A DNA stretch of 64,000 bases. It comes from Rhynchopus sp. YZ270_cl-10. Lineage: Eukaryota > Euglenozoa > Diplonemea > Diplonemida > Diplonemidae. The notes below the pieces were generated by a model. That model saw only the letters and a program-made list of their open reading frames with translations. It searched no databases and was not told where the DNA came from. Each line of letters opens with the position of its first letter. The stretch's first letter is position 1. Positions 11,919 to 22,867 of the stretch are shown piece by piece. The stretch is taken from positions 930,001-994,000 of the forward strand of contig OZ037923.1 of the NCBI GenBank assembly GCA_964035575.1, in the 5' to 3' direction. The position numbers and the translations under genes were made by a program.

Positions 11919-12027
11919 CAGGGCTTCCCACAGGGGGGACCAGGGGGGACCACTGGTCCCCCTGGGGGAAAATAAAAATAATAAGGGGGGACCAGGGGGG
12001 ACCAGGGGGGACCAGCCTGCCCTTGAG
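11919..12027 (+). repeat. G-rich GGGGGGACCA repeat block
   Basis: GGGGGGACCAG recurs five or six times, with one inverted TGGTCCCCC unit. It is bounded by CAGGGCTTCCC and GGACCAGCCTG, faintly hAT-like ends without matching flanks. The G-runs could form quadruplexes. Confidence 0.6.
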
Positions 12028-12115
12028 TGTTCCGAGGCTGCCTATTAGGAATTTTCCACATTTTTTTTAATTTTTCCCACCCTCCCGTCCCCGCGCATCC
12101 AAATACAGGCAACTA

Positions 12116-12332
12116 CACGACGGTGATGTACAGTATATTACAAGTGAAGTTACATGTAACGTTACAAGTGAAAAACCGTTACAAGTGAGTTACAAGTGAG
12201 TTACAAGTGGGATACATGAATTACAGGCAAAATCAGGTTGTAACTGGTGGGTTACAAGTGAGTTACAAGTGAGTTACATGTAACAAAAGTTACATGTAAC
12301 TCACTTGTAACACCCGTTACATCACCGTCGTG
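12116..12332. mobile_element. CACGACGG-terminal hairpin element, copy 1 (217 bp)
   Basis: Termini CACGACGGTGATGTAC and GTTACATCACCGTCGTG are inverted, and TA flanks both sides. The interior is a chain of TTACAAGTGAG units in both orientations. A nearly identical copy is at 58596-58824. Confidence 0.8.
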
Positions 12333-12347
12333 TAACAGGGGGAAAAG

Positions 12348-12497
12348 ATGGCACCAAAAAAGTCCTCCGGACCAAGACAGATTTCCATAATGGAATTTGC
12401 AAAGCGACCGGCGGAGTCCCAGTTATCGGCTCAGGCTCCGAAGAGGCAGAAAATAACGGTTGCAAAGAACCACGAGTATGCCTCATGGGCAAAGTGA
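12348..12497 (+). CDS. Short basic ORF, 49 aa, possible exon or transposon-protein N-terminus
   Basis: This ORF reads MAPKKSSGPRQISIMEFAKR... and ends at TGA after SWAK. It has two basic clusters of nuclear-localisation type (PKKSSGPR and PKRQK). The segment QISIMEFA is close to a PCNA-interacting (PIP) box pattern Q-x-x-I-x-x-F. Directly after the stop, the same frame continues with a Lys/Arg-rich stretch (QNATQLVKRRRKRKHAAW) that also occurs in frame inside the hAT-like element at 60618-61259. I therefore think this is the N-terminal part of a mobile-element or multicopy protein, decayed or spliced. It begins 16 bp after the right end of the TIR element 12116-12332. Function is not established. 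Confidence 0.4.
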   Translation: MAPKKSSGPRQISIMEFAKRPAESQLSAQAPKRQKITVAKNHEYASWAK

Positions 12498-12499
12498 CC

Positions 12500-12745
12500 C
12501 CGTCACAGCCAGAACGCGACTCAATTGGTCAAACGCCGAAGGAAAAGGAAGCATGCAGCATGGCAAAAGAAAAAAGTAGCGTACCGTGCGCCTGCGGCGC
12601 AAGATTGCAAGCCACCCATGACATAGTGTGGCTGTAAAATGTGCAATTTTAATCACAGTATTTTGAAATGTTGCGTACCGTGGCTTCGCCAGGAACCTTT
12701 GCCATGACTGTCGTTTCTTTTTGTAGATGTCTATACGAGGAAACG
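12500..12745 (+). repeat. Multicopy coding-like repeat, copy A
   Basis: It shares CAAACGCCGAAGGAAAAGGA, CGTACCGTGCGCCTGCGGCG and TACCGTGGCTTCGCC blocks with 60810-61040. Copies of the CGTACCGTGCGCCTGCGGCGC motif alone recur at 35885, 53750 and 54353 (inverse), and the GCCTGCGGCGCC part at 61999 and 62105. The frame before it is the 12348-12497 ORF. Confidence 0.7.
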
Positions 12746-12759
12746 TCTGCACGCTACCG

Positions 12760-14060
12760 ACCTGACATATTTTTTCTTATTCCGCAAAGGTGGGGAACGT
12801 GAGATGATATGCAATATGCGAGTTAATGCAGCAGTTTTAACGGTTTGCCGGGACATTTTCGCCGAAGTCGAAAAATTTTTTTGACCACTTAAAGTGCGTA
12901 AAGGCGCGTAACGTAACGTAGCGTCAGCGTTAATGCTACACACCACACAAATTAAAATCATTGAAAAAAAAAAAAAAATTCCACCTTTTTTTGGCTGGTC
13001 CCCCTGGGAGGCCAAAACCCCAGATCCTGCGGGAAGCCCTGAGAAAAGAAAAGAAAAAAAGAAGAAGAAGCTGGCCACCATTTTGGAAAGTTTCGTGACC
13101 TAACAGTATGAGCAAGATGCTGGGAAATGACTTTTTTTTTTTGCACACACACGGTACACAATTTTTAAACAGAGGTGATTTTTTTTGGTAATAAATACTA
13201 CTGCAACAAAGCAACAAGACGGACACATGGTGGCTTACATGCAAAAAAAATAAAATAAAATAAAATGAGACCTGTTGATATTGGGATCCTAAGCACTTTC
13301 CTGCTTAGTCACTGATGTTACGATAAATCGTGTTATTTACATGGCAATACGGGTACTTTTGCATCTAATTCGACACAAAAAAAAAGAACCTATGTAAGCA
13401 TGCAAACCCGGGAAATTATCCACACACAACCCTATACCAGCAAGCATGTTGGCCTACCCTTATTATGATACATTTTACGACGTAAACCACCATGTGACAG
13501 GGGGTAATGCTTATATCCTATCACCTTTGTAGACAGTAGTACCTTATTTTACCATTTCCCCCCCTTTTTTTCCCTAAGATTGGTGTTTTCGTTCACACAC
13601 GAGGGGGTAAAATACCATGACTCCCGAACACATTTTTTTTTTCTTTTTTTTCTTTGAAAAAGAAAGAATTGAATGAAATGGTGAAGCAGTTGCAGAAATA
13701 TTTTTTTTTACTGCAATTCACCTATTCCACATTTTTCTGGGTAGCACATGGTTTTGAATAGGGGGGGAAGGGAGGGAGGGGGAAACTTATATTTTACAAC
13801 AATAAAATTTTAAAAATATGAACGACCCTTTGCGAGGCGTAAGGTTGGTAGATCGTTGCGACTCATGTTGCATTCACACACATCTAAACCGGGGGTGGCA
13901 CGAAAGGGTAGGGGGGAAGAGAAAACACTAGTGATGATGTGTCTCCCTCTGTGCACACGCCTTTTACCACCATCGTTGTGTTTACACAGACTGATAATGG
14001 TCATTAGTAAGGCAAAGAATTTTTCTCAAAGCTCTGAGCTTTTGGCGTCCCTGTTAGTAG
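12760..14060. other. No gene seen; A/T-run-rich spacer before the 5.8S fragment
   Basis: It contains a short GCGCGTAACGTAACGTAGCG segment near 12900 and scattered homopolymers. Nothing resembling an 18S rRNA 3' end precedes the 5.8S-like block. Confidence 0.5.
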
Positions 14061-14080
14061 CGCTGTCTACTGCAGGCGAC

Positions 14081-14182
14081 AACTGCACTTATCGGTGGAT
14101 GTCTTGGCTCTGGGATCGATGAAGACCGCAGCTAGACGCGATATTCAATGGGTCGGGCTGCAACATGTTGACAGATAAGTAA
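14081..14182 (+). rRNA. 5.8S rRNA-like fragment
   Basis: The segment ATCGGTGGATGTCTTGGCTC followed by a GATCGATGAAGACCGCAGC block matches the universally conserved 5' half of 5.8S rRNA (GGTGGAT, TTGGCTC, CGATGAAGA, CGCAGC, GCGATA), which is established knowledge. The middle (GGGCTGCAACATGTTGACAG) may correspond to the TGCAGAACACATTGA block. The 3' third is not recognisable, and no 18S end or 28S start flanks it. It is either a divergent or partial gene, or a dispersed rDNA pseudogene. A covariance search would decide. Confidence 0.6.
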
Positions 14183-14571
14183 ACAGGACACACACCACAA
14201 CACCTCCCCGAAACAAAAATAATTTTAAAAAAAAATCGGCCGTGTGGTGTTCGTGACCCCCCCGGTATTTCGTAGCATCTTCGCTGAAGAGGAAGGAATG
14301 CAGTCATGAGAACCAAAGACACATTTTAGGGGAAATAATGTAACGAAACTTATCAGGATAGTAGCAGAATAGTAGGTATTTTTGAGCCACGGAAAAGCTG
14401 GCACAAAATGCAAAAAATAAAAAAAACAAAAATAATCCCCCCCCCCAATAACTTAAAAAATACAAAGTCCAATGACTGTACCTAAATAAATTATAAAAAA
14501 ATAAAACCACACACACGGAACACACTTCAAAATTGGGCCTTAGTATTCGGAATCGACCCAATTTTTTTTTT

Positions 14572-16774
14572 GGGGAATAGTCAGTTATACCCTACCCTTT
14601 TTTTGAAATGGTCAGAGATACCCGAAAATAAGTTCAGATATACCCGAAAACCAGAAATAGGGCATAACTGACTATATCTGAACTTATTTTCGGGTATTTG
14701 AACTTATTTTCGGGTATATCTGAACTTTTTTCGGGTATCTCTGAACTTATTTGGGGTACCCACTTATTTGGGGGTACCCCCTTTGATTTTTTGCCCAGTG
14801 GGTGAGTGACCCACCATGAGGGAATGCGACAGCAGAGACAGCATTGAAGCAGCATGGTATGATTTTCACCCCTCTACCCTACACACAGTTACTTTTAGTG
14901 GGGGTAAATACCCGCAAACCCGCAAACCCTTATACATGGTCCCTCGCTTCGCTTGGGAACCATTAGTGCAGCAGGAAACTCTCTGTAGCGTGAAAAAAGG
15001 CTACCTTATTTCGCGGAAATACATAGTTATTACCACTTTTTTCATTAACCTCACCCTTCCCGACTACTGCGTTTGTATACCATAACTTAATCACACCCCA
15101 CATTTACACTCATCACAGGATCGTGAAATCTGAACTGCATCCGTGATTGCGATGAGCGCCGCTCTCCGACATTCAACAACTCAAAATCCAAGGCTTCACC
15201 CAAATCAATCTATTCTAGATTTGTTTGTGGACGAAGACCTGGGGGTGGGAACACTTTGTCAGTCACTGCTATAGCCATTAACCCAGGGAGCATAGCTAGT
15301 GCAAGAAATTCGACTTTGGAAACCTTCCGGAAAGTCTGTCCTCTGCTTACGGAGGACGAGGCACAAGAAAATATTGCGTTCCCCCAGAAAACCAGTGCAC
15401 ATTTCACACTCCTTGTGGGTGGTCTTGTTGCCTTTTTTGTCAAGTAATTTTGGCCCAGGCATGCTCTCGAAGCATGACAATTTAGTGTGTATGGGGCAGG
15501 GTGTTGTTTTGTTCTGAATTCTCTTTGTTATAATATCTAAGTCAATTGCGGGTGGTGGTTTGTGTAGCGTGAGGCACTCTTTTTAGCAAACTTCCTGCGG
15601 CTGCTAAAGTGTTATTTCTCCGGATTTAACAACGTACAGCGTAACATAGTGGTTTAGCCTGGTCGACACAACCTTTGATAGATATGGGATAACCAACCCC
15701 CTTCGACCCCTCGTGGGTTCACTGAACAAGCCCTAGTGGTAGTTAAACGCGATTGACATTTACATTTCTTAGAGATGAAAGAACAAGATAACACTTCTGT
15801 ACCCGCGCATCAAAATTGTGGAAAACTTTGCACCCCAAACACCCTCAACAACGCCCGCCAAAAGGCGCCCCTTGTTGCTGGGAGTTGGTTCTCATGATAC
15901 CTGCACAGCGGGCATTCCTCTGAGTCCAACGCATGTTTGGCCTGTCTGCGGCGTTGTACTTCAGGTGCACGAAGACAGGGTCTGGTGGTAAATTTTGCGT
16001 AGTACTGCGACGTGGTACTGCGTGGGTCTGGGAACCTGGGTACCTGGGTACAGGAAATTTGTTGTGGAAGACATCAACCACCATGTATTGAGGAGGGTAA
16101 GACAGTGTTCGCAGTTTCTACCTGATAGCATTACACATTTAACTTCTCCACGGGGGTCTTGGGCCGTTCACTCGGTTCTACCTTGACTACCGGAAGATAT
16201 TCTTGAGGCCTTTTTGGTCTCTAGAATATCCGGTCTTCCCGAACGGAGGCACACTTTGTGTGTTACTACGACCTGGCAATTTCCAGCAGTAGGTTAAGTA
16301 ATCTTTCTTGTAAATTGTTGGATCATTATCTCCTCAGTGCATGAATGCCCCACGTGACTGGACACTTTTGTGTTTGTCATGTGGAGCTGTGGTTGCTCTT
16401 TCACGACTTTTTTCCTGTTCCTGGGTACCTGGACCTGGACCTCTGGTATCTGGGTATCTGGGTATCTGGGTATCTGGGTATCTGGGTATCTGGGTATCTG
16501 GGTATACCCGAAAACCAACTTTTTTGGGGTACCCGAAAAAAGTTGGCGATATGGTCAGACATGCCCGAAAATAAGTTGAGAAATAGTCAGAGATACCCGA
16601 AATACCCGAAAATAAGTTCAGATATTGGTCAGTTATGCCCTATTTTTGAAAATGGGGCATCTCTGACCAATATCTGAACTTATTTTCGGGTATCTCTGAC
16701 CAATATCTGAACTTATTTTCGGGTATCTCTGACCATTCCAAAAAAAGGGTAGGGCATAACTGACTATTCCCCCT
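14572..16774. mobile_element. 2.2-kb TIR element with long inverted ends (GGGGAATAGTCAGTTAT)
   Basis: The first ~70 bp (GGGGAATAGTCAGTTATACC, then CTACCC, a T-run, GGTCAGAGATACCCGAAAAT) match the inverse of the last 70 bp with few differences. Both sides abut T-runs, so the target duplication, if any, is poly-T. The ends are built from repeated AAGTTCAGATATACCCGAAA subunits in both orientations. The interior has a GGTATCTG array (16444-16505) and weak coding-like patches on the minus strand (15845-16084, 15210-15480) that I could not assign. Confidence 0.65.
16444..16505 (+). repeat. 8-mer array (GGTATCTG), about 7 copies
   Basis: This array is inside the 14572-16774 element. It joins into GGGTATACCCGAAAA, the subunit motif of that element's ends. 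Confidence 0.9.
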
Positions 16775-17123
16775 TTTTTTTTTTTTTTTTTTGTTCTGGC
16801 AGTCCTCAAAACATATTATGAAACTGTACAGGGCAAAAGGGTAGCTGATACAAACAAACGTATGAAGCATCATCTCGAACACATTGTTGGTTAGCCTTGG
16901 TTGTTAGCAGGCGCACACAGGGCGCACTGTCTCTTTCACTCTTGTTTAGATTTGCTATGTGAACCTAATGTTAATCTGGCCTGGAGGAGACATCAACACG
17001 CTTTGAACACATAAACGGCCCTGGGATGGTGGCAGCTTGACCTTATCATGTGATCAACAATATATATTCCTTTGTAAACGGCATTGCAATGCTATGCTTT
17101 GTCACAATCACTGTACACCTACT

Positions 17124-17202
17124 TGGTGTTACCGATTTGCTGTCGGGGACATGTCAAGGACATGTCAAGGACCTGTCAATATGGGCCCTTTCGGGAACAC
17201 CA
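17124..17202. mobile_element. TGG...CCA element, TSD CTACT (79 bp)
   Basis: TGGTGTTACCGATTTGC and CCCTTTCGGGAACACCA bound GGACATGTCAAGGAC units. CTACT flanks both sides. It is the closest relative of 7201-7343. Confidence 0.9.
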
Positions 17203-17256
17203 CTACTGGAACAAAATATATTTGTACACAACGTCAGCCAAAGCCTTCCTACTCTT

Positions 17257-17305
17257 GTAAACTTGGTTGTATTAGTGTAGCCACCCTAGAGTGTGCTCCA
17301 CTATA
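17257..17305 (-). repeat. R2 SINE-like repeat
   Basis: Full copy of the CCACCCTAGAGTGTG subtype. Confidence 0.85.
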
Positions 17306-17494
17306 CCCTTTTTTTTTACTCCCACTTTTCGCGCTAAAAAAAAAAAAACTGTCAAATGCGGGAAATACTTTTATTACACAAAAGGGGGGGAAAGGGGGGT
17401 ATTTGAAAAATAAAATTGAAGCAGAAATTTAATTTCTGGTATTTTTCAGGATGTCACCAAAAAACGCTGGGAAAAGAAAAAGAAAAAGAAAAGG

Positions 17495-17715
17495 GAGATA
17501 GTCAGACTTACCCTACCCTATTTTGAAAAAGTTCAGACTTGCCCTATGAAAAAGTTCAGACTTGCCCGAAAATAAGTTCAGACTTGCCCTAAAAGTGTTT
17601 TTAGGGCAAGTCTGAACTTATTTTTAGGGCAAACACTTTTTTTAGGGCAAGTCTGAACTTTTTTAGGGCAAGTCTGAACTTATTTTTAGGGTAAGTCTGA
17701 ACTTATTTTAGGGCA
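17495..17715. mobile_element. Smaller relative of the GTCAGTTAT-type element
   Basis: It starts GATAGTCAGACTTACCCTAC and consists of GTTCAGACTTGCCC units followed by the inverse GGGCAAGTCTGAAC units. Structure and motifs parallel the ends of 14572-16774. No target duplication identified. Confidence 0.55.
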
Positions 17716-18182
17716 ACAAGTCAGGCCACTTTGGCTGGGGCACTCTTGGGGCCCCATGTGGTATGACTTGTTTATTGCCCTAAAATGCCTAACCGAGCCG
17801 GAGCCCAAAAATGATGCCAGAAACCACCAGCCAGAAAAAGCGAAAAATGATTAGATTCAGATACGTTCAGTTCAGGAAAACCAAAAGCATTTGAGAGGAT
17901 GGGGGGGTGGAACACAATGCACAGTTTATTTTAATCCACAAAAAGAAAGAAAAAATAGGGGGAGAAAACCCAGGCTGGGGGAAATAGTCAATCAAGAGGA
18001 TTGGTGCCGTCGGTTTCTCTCTCTCTCTCTCTTTTCTTTTTGAAAAAAAAAGAAAAAAAGAAATGTGCAAAGTGCATCTGAAGGCTCAGAAACGCATTGG
18101 TTCGTTGTGCCCATACAATCACCTAACCAACAGTTAGGTCGTGTCATAAAAATATCACCCTCTTTGACAAGAGCGAGAATAA

Positions 18183-18260
18183 AGTGAAGTTGATAGTGCA
18201 AAACGCCTCTGGGACGCAGGGCACTGACACTCCGCGGGTTATCGAACCCCCGGAATAAAA
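18183..18260 (+). repeat. R3 dispersed repeat, long form
   Basis: Core GTTGAAAGTGCAAACGCCTC, ACCGTTCATCGGCGGACGCAG, GCACTG; it can fold as a stem closed by AGTGC/GCACT. The long form adds CGCGGGTTATCGAACCCCCGG and occurs again at 45968-46038. Short forms: 5163-5196, 25738-25787, 27207-27251, 44410-44452, 49118-49168, 61289-61335, 63449-63497. Confidence 0.8.
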
Positions 18261-18344
18261 AAAAAACTATAAAAACGACACACCTCAGCCCACAGAGTGG
18301 TTGCTCTCCTTCTTTTTTTAAAATCTGAAAAAGTTAGATTCATA

Positions 18345-18402
18345 TACTTTCAGTTCACAGAATTGAAAGTATTTGAGAGGGTCAACACATGCACCCTTTC
18401 TG
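18345..18402 (+). repeat. R6 dispersed repeat
   Basis: Consensus AGATTCATATACTTTCAGTT, CACAGAATTGAAAGTATTTG, AGAGGGTCAACACATGCACC; CTTTCA/TGAAAG forms a stem. Other copies: 9850-9905, 17849-17900, 23067-23125, 42709-42765; stem-only relatives at 7169, 34976, 56328 and 57020. Confidence 0.8.
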
Positions 18403-18584
18403 TTTTTGGTTTTAGATTTGTGATCTGAAAAAGACACATTCCACTATATTTTCCCCTGAAATTTGGTAGAGTTGAGTGGTGTTAAAATACCACTAAACAC
18501 CTCCAAATTTTCAGGCAAAAATCAAAAGTGGATCTCAAGAGAAATAGTAGTAATTTGACAATCAATCCGATTGACAGACAATGT

Positions 18585-19070
18585 TGGTGCTTCCCGGGGG
18601 GTATGCATTTCACAAATTTTCACAAAATGTGACAAGTTTTCACAAGTTTTCACAACACGAAAACCGCTATAAAATTGTGAAGGCTGGTGAAAAATGGTGA
18701 AAAATTGTGAACAGTTGTGAAAAGTGCGAAAAGTTGTGAAAAGTTGTGAAAAGTTGTGAATTGATTTTTTTTTTTGGGGGGGTTTTTTTTGGGTTGGGTG
18801 GTGGCCCACCCATTGAGGGGTATGCTGGGATTCACAAGATAGAACGTGATGTGGTGTACCTGTGTACCTGTGTACTGTGTACTGCGCGGAAATGACGAGA
18901 ACTTGTCCATTTCGGCAAATTGACCCCACCACTGGCCGGACGGATTCCGGAAATGCAAATGCCGGCATTTAAAAGCTTCACCAACGAAGAAAAAAAGGGT
19001 GGTGAAAAGTTGTGAAAAGTTGTGAATTGAATTGAAAAGTTGTGAAATGCATACCCCCCGGGAAGCACCA
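18585..19070. mobile_element. TGG...CCA element with shared core, TSD AATGT (486 bp)
   Basis: About 31-bp inverted ends (TGGTGCTTCCCGGGGGGTAT...TTCACAA) are flanked by AATGT. Subterminal TTGTGAAAAG repeats face each other. The centre (about 18893-18975) is the shared core, followed on its right-to-left side by a short GTACACAGT array (18855-18885). Confidence 0.9.
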
Positions 19071-19448
19071 AATGTATTTTTTTTTGGTGGCAAAAAAATA
19101 AAAATAAAAAAACCTAACAGATGCATGCGTTAGTACAATCGTTGTCGTGCGAGAATTACAGTCTACACCAAACAACAAAAACATTGTGGGCATCCAAATA
19201 AGTTTGGCGTCTTTTTTTTTGGACGTCAAATTCCCTTGGACGGCTGTTCGAACGACAACAATTCTTTAAAAAATAATAATTTTAAAAAAGGGGGCTTTCT
19301 CCCACCCCCTTTCTTTGGGCCTCGGGTGTATTAGTGTGGTTCGGTTTTGTGTTCCACTATGGGTGGGTTTTGTTTTCTTTGAAAACTTTGCATTAGCGTA
19401 GTAGACTGGTTGAAGGGACAGGGTTTGCATTTTATTTTTTGCAGTTGT

Positions 19449-19506
19449 TGGTGTTCCGGAGGGGGCCTATATTGACATGTCCTTGACAGGTGTTTCCGGA
19501 ACACCA
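19449..19506. mobile_element. TGG...CCA element, TSD GTTGT (58 bp)
   Basis: TGGTGTTCCGGAGGGGGCCT and GTGTTTCCGGAACACCA are inverted, with GTTGT on each side. A paralogous unoccupied site (CGCAGTTGTCATTTTTGG) is at about 766-783. This is the smallest member found. Confidence 0.9.
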
Positions 19507-20055
19507 GTTGTAATTGTTTTTGGTTATTTTTGGCTATTTTTGGTAATGTCCACCAAACTCTTGTCTATTACCGTAAAACGTACTACATAATATCAGCCAA
19601 AATCTGCTTAGCCGTATACTTCTGGGCCTCGTTCACTTAATAAACCACAGATGCAAATTTTTGAGCCTACGACCCCGCATTTAACTCATTTCGATCCCCT
19701 GATTTCAATCCCAAAAAAATTTCAAAAAAATAAAAATAAAATATTTTGTGAAATGACGTCGGCAGTTTTTTCACTTTTGCTTTCCTGCGCCTGAGGTGTG
19801 AAGTTGTTGTCCAAACACCCCGAAAATGGGCTTGTATCGATTTCCGAGCTCATCGCGTTTCATAGAAAAAAAAATCGACCATTTTAGTGGAGTAGAAGTC
19901 AAAAAAAAGTGGCTCCAATGCTTTGTACATGTAATACAGGGGATTTTCAGTGCAGAAAGAGTGGTCGGCTCCACCAAAAGTTGCGTACCGTGGAGTGTGT
20001 TTCCAGTTGAGAAAAATGGTCGGAATTGAAAGATTTGTCAAAAATAAATCCAAAG

Positions 20056-20640
20056 AAAGTATTTTCATCATATGCAATCAATAAATGGATAGTATATGGT
20101 GAGGGATCAACAAAAATGGTCCCATCTTTCTTTTTATGTTGTGTGTTTTGCAAAACGTAGAAAAGAAAAGTAAAATGCTTCGTGCACAAGTTGAAACTTC
20201 AGTAGATTGGTTTCTGATATTAACCCTGTTTCAGTCCTAAGAATCATACAGTTGTATTCAAAAGGGTGGACATCTTCAGTGATTTCCCTTTAAATGGTGG
20301 GTGAATATCGTGAAACCGATGTTCGTGTGAACATTTGGTACCTTCTACTTCAGTTTTTTGTTTCGGGAATACACAAAATACAAAAGTTTTTTTTTTCTTT
20401 TTTCTTATTCCTTTCTCTGTCCTTACTGGATGTAATGTCTGATCACCAGGAGGAAGAGTAACCTAAAGAGTCTTGGTCTTGATGGCTGCCGTGTATACGT
20501 AAAGTATTCCGTGCAATAATTGCTACCAATCCAAACAAATACCAACACATCCTGTCTGTGTATCAGATAGAAAACCTCAGCAAACACACAAGAAAGAGAA
20601 ATAAAATAAAAGTAAAAAATAGAAAAGTGAAAAACATACT
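20056..20640 (+). repeat. 585-bp direct duplication, copy 1
   Basis: From AAAGTATTTTCATCATATGC to GAAAAACATACT this is nearly identical to 21741-22325. Copies are separated by 1.1 kb of unrelated sequence. The left part contains the dispersed R8 sequence (CAATCAATAAATTGATAG). A terminal-repeat fossil is possible, but no element-specific signals were seen; a local duplication is equally likely. Confidence 0.85.
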
Positions 20641-21740
20641 GAATTTTCTGGACTTAGTAGTTCGCCGTCCAAGCAATGATTAAAACCAGTTTAATCATCC
20701 ATTGTCCATTGTATTGAAACACCTACACAAAGACTAGAGTAGTACAAAGAGATAGCAAAACGTGCATTGCAAACAATTTAATATGTGTCCTGGAGTCTTA
20801 GTCTCAAGGCTATTGTCCCTTTAAAAATGGGAAAGCTAAGATGCCCACCAAGACCAAATCGCTCCTGCGAGAAAAATACTCATCACTAGTGACATAGTAC
20901 GCGTTGAGTACAACCATATAAACTGCGTCGTGGACATTACCATTGGTAAACCACGACCAAATTACTACTGCGATATACCTATTATCTTCGTTCTTTTTTT
21001 TTTCCAAAGTTTTGCGGTTTTTGTAGTAGGCCTACAGACTGCACAGCTTACCCAGGGTGTGGCAATGTAATACATTGGTCTGACGTCTCACTGAAAGGGT
21101 CAAGTACGAGGTCTAGTCCCTTCCAGTGGTGAAAAAGAGTTTTTTTTTCTTTTTATTTGGTTTGTTGAAAAAAAGTAAAAATAAAAGTGGTGTTTGTTTG
21201 TGGGAATTCTTTGAAATAGGACCTTTATCTAGATTCATTGGCTTCATGAACATATATAGCCTAGAATCGCTCGCTTATTTTTTTCAGAATGCACTGAGCT
21301 GCTTCTGGTAGTCTTTAACGTTGACACCATAAACGGACACATTTTTTTTATTGGGGTTTCGGTGTCGTCAACCTACTTTAAATAACCTACTTGCTCTCCC
21401 TTGTTATTATATCATTTTTTTTTTGGTCTCTTTTTCTGCTGTTTTTTTTTTTTTTTTTTTAATTTTGATTTCTTTTTTGACTGTTTCAAAGAGGTAGGGA
21501 GGGGGTGGGGTGTAGTGCGAAGTTCACAGGACAGCTGTATTGTGTGCTTCGACTTTCTGTTAACTCCTTTGTAATTATGAGTAAACAAAGCATAGTGCAG
21601 CAGTAGAATATATCTATAAATATAAACTAGTTTGCACTATGTGTTTAGCTTTTTAGGGCTAATGTACTAGAGACCATTCCGCAACATACTCTAAGCGAGG
21701 CTCAGTTTTTCACAGCATGTCTGGAGGCACTTGTAAATAA

Positions 21741-22325
21741 AAAGTATTTTCATCATATGCAATCAATAAATTGATAGTATATGGTGAGGGATCAACAAAA
21801 ATGGTCCCATCTTTCTTTTTATGTTGTGTGTTTTGCAAAACGTAGAAAAGAAAAGTAAAATGCTTCGTGCACAAGTTGAAACTTCAGTAGATTGGTTTCT
21901 GATATTAACCCTGTTTCAGTCCTAAGAATCATACAGTTGTATTCAAAAGGGTGGACATCTTCAGTGATTTCCCTTTAAATGGTGGGTGAATATCGTGAAA
22001 CCGATGTTCGTGTGAACATTTGGTACCTTCTACTTCAGTTTTTTGTTTCGGGAATACACAAAATACAAAAGTTTTTTTTTTCTTTTTTCTTATTCCTTTC
22101 TCTGTCCTTACTGGATGTAATGTCTGATCACCAGGAGGAAGAGTAACCTAAAGAGTCTTGGTCTTGATGGCTGCCGTGTATACGTAAAGTATTCCGTGCA
22201 ATAATTGCTACCAATCCAAACAAATACCAACACATCCTGTCTGTGTATCAGATAGAAAACCTCAGCAAACACACAAGAAAGAGAAATAAAATAAAAGTAA
22301 AAAATAGAAAAGTGAAAAACATACT
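21741..22325 (+). repeat. 585-bp direct duplication, copy 2
   Basis: Near-identical partner of 20056-20640. The high identity shows the duplication is recent compared with the surrounding repeats. Confidence 0.85.
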
Positions 22326-22808
22326 ACAAAGAAATACTACAAAGAAAAAAAAATCGACAACTTTTGACAAAACAAATCCAATTTAGAGACATCACTGTGT
22401 TGGACCCAAAGAGGAGGTTTCCTCACCGTACATAGTACACTGTACAGTAGCCAGTACATAGTACCCATTCTCCCGCCGCCCACTCGCTCGCCCCAGATGC
22501 ATATTTTTGACCGTCCGACCCCGGAATTGAACGTTTTCGCACCCTATCTTTCCAAGAATATTTTTTTTCAGAATGTGCCCGGGCCATAAAATTGATAAAA
22601 TCCACCTGTCCACGGTCAAGTACGTTTGAGAGGCCGGGGGTGCAATATTTTCCCCCGAAAAGGCGCTTGTATGCATTTCCGGAGCAATCTGAAAAAATTC
22701 CGGGGTCGCAACATTTTTTTGGCGGATTTTTTATCACTTTAAAGTGGCTCCAAAAACAGGCCTTTATATACGGCTAAACAGATTTTGGCTGATATATAAT
22801 TAATACTA

Positions 22809-22867
22809 CAGTTGGACTATTATTACGGTCCATAATATAATTATGGACCGTAATAATAGTCCAACTG
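22809..22867. repeat. 59-bp near-perfect palindrome
   Basis: CAGTTGGACTATTATTACGG and its inverse face each other almost without a spacer. It lies near the right end of the 19571-22925 element, and a shorter partial copy (AATAGTCCAAC) follows at 22885. Confidence 0.8.

Noticed and set aside
11919-12027. hAT element with CAGGGCTTCCC end
   Set aside because: The right end matches only weakly and there is no 8-bp duplication, so only the G-rich repeat is reported.
15210-16084. Transposase remnant on the minus strand of the 14572-16774 element
   Set aside because: Short patches such as VFVHLKYNAADRPNMRW look protein-like, but no catalytic motif or family signature could be recognised.
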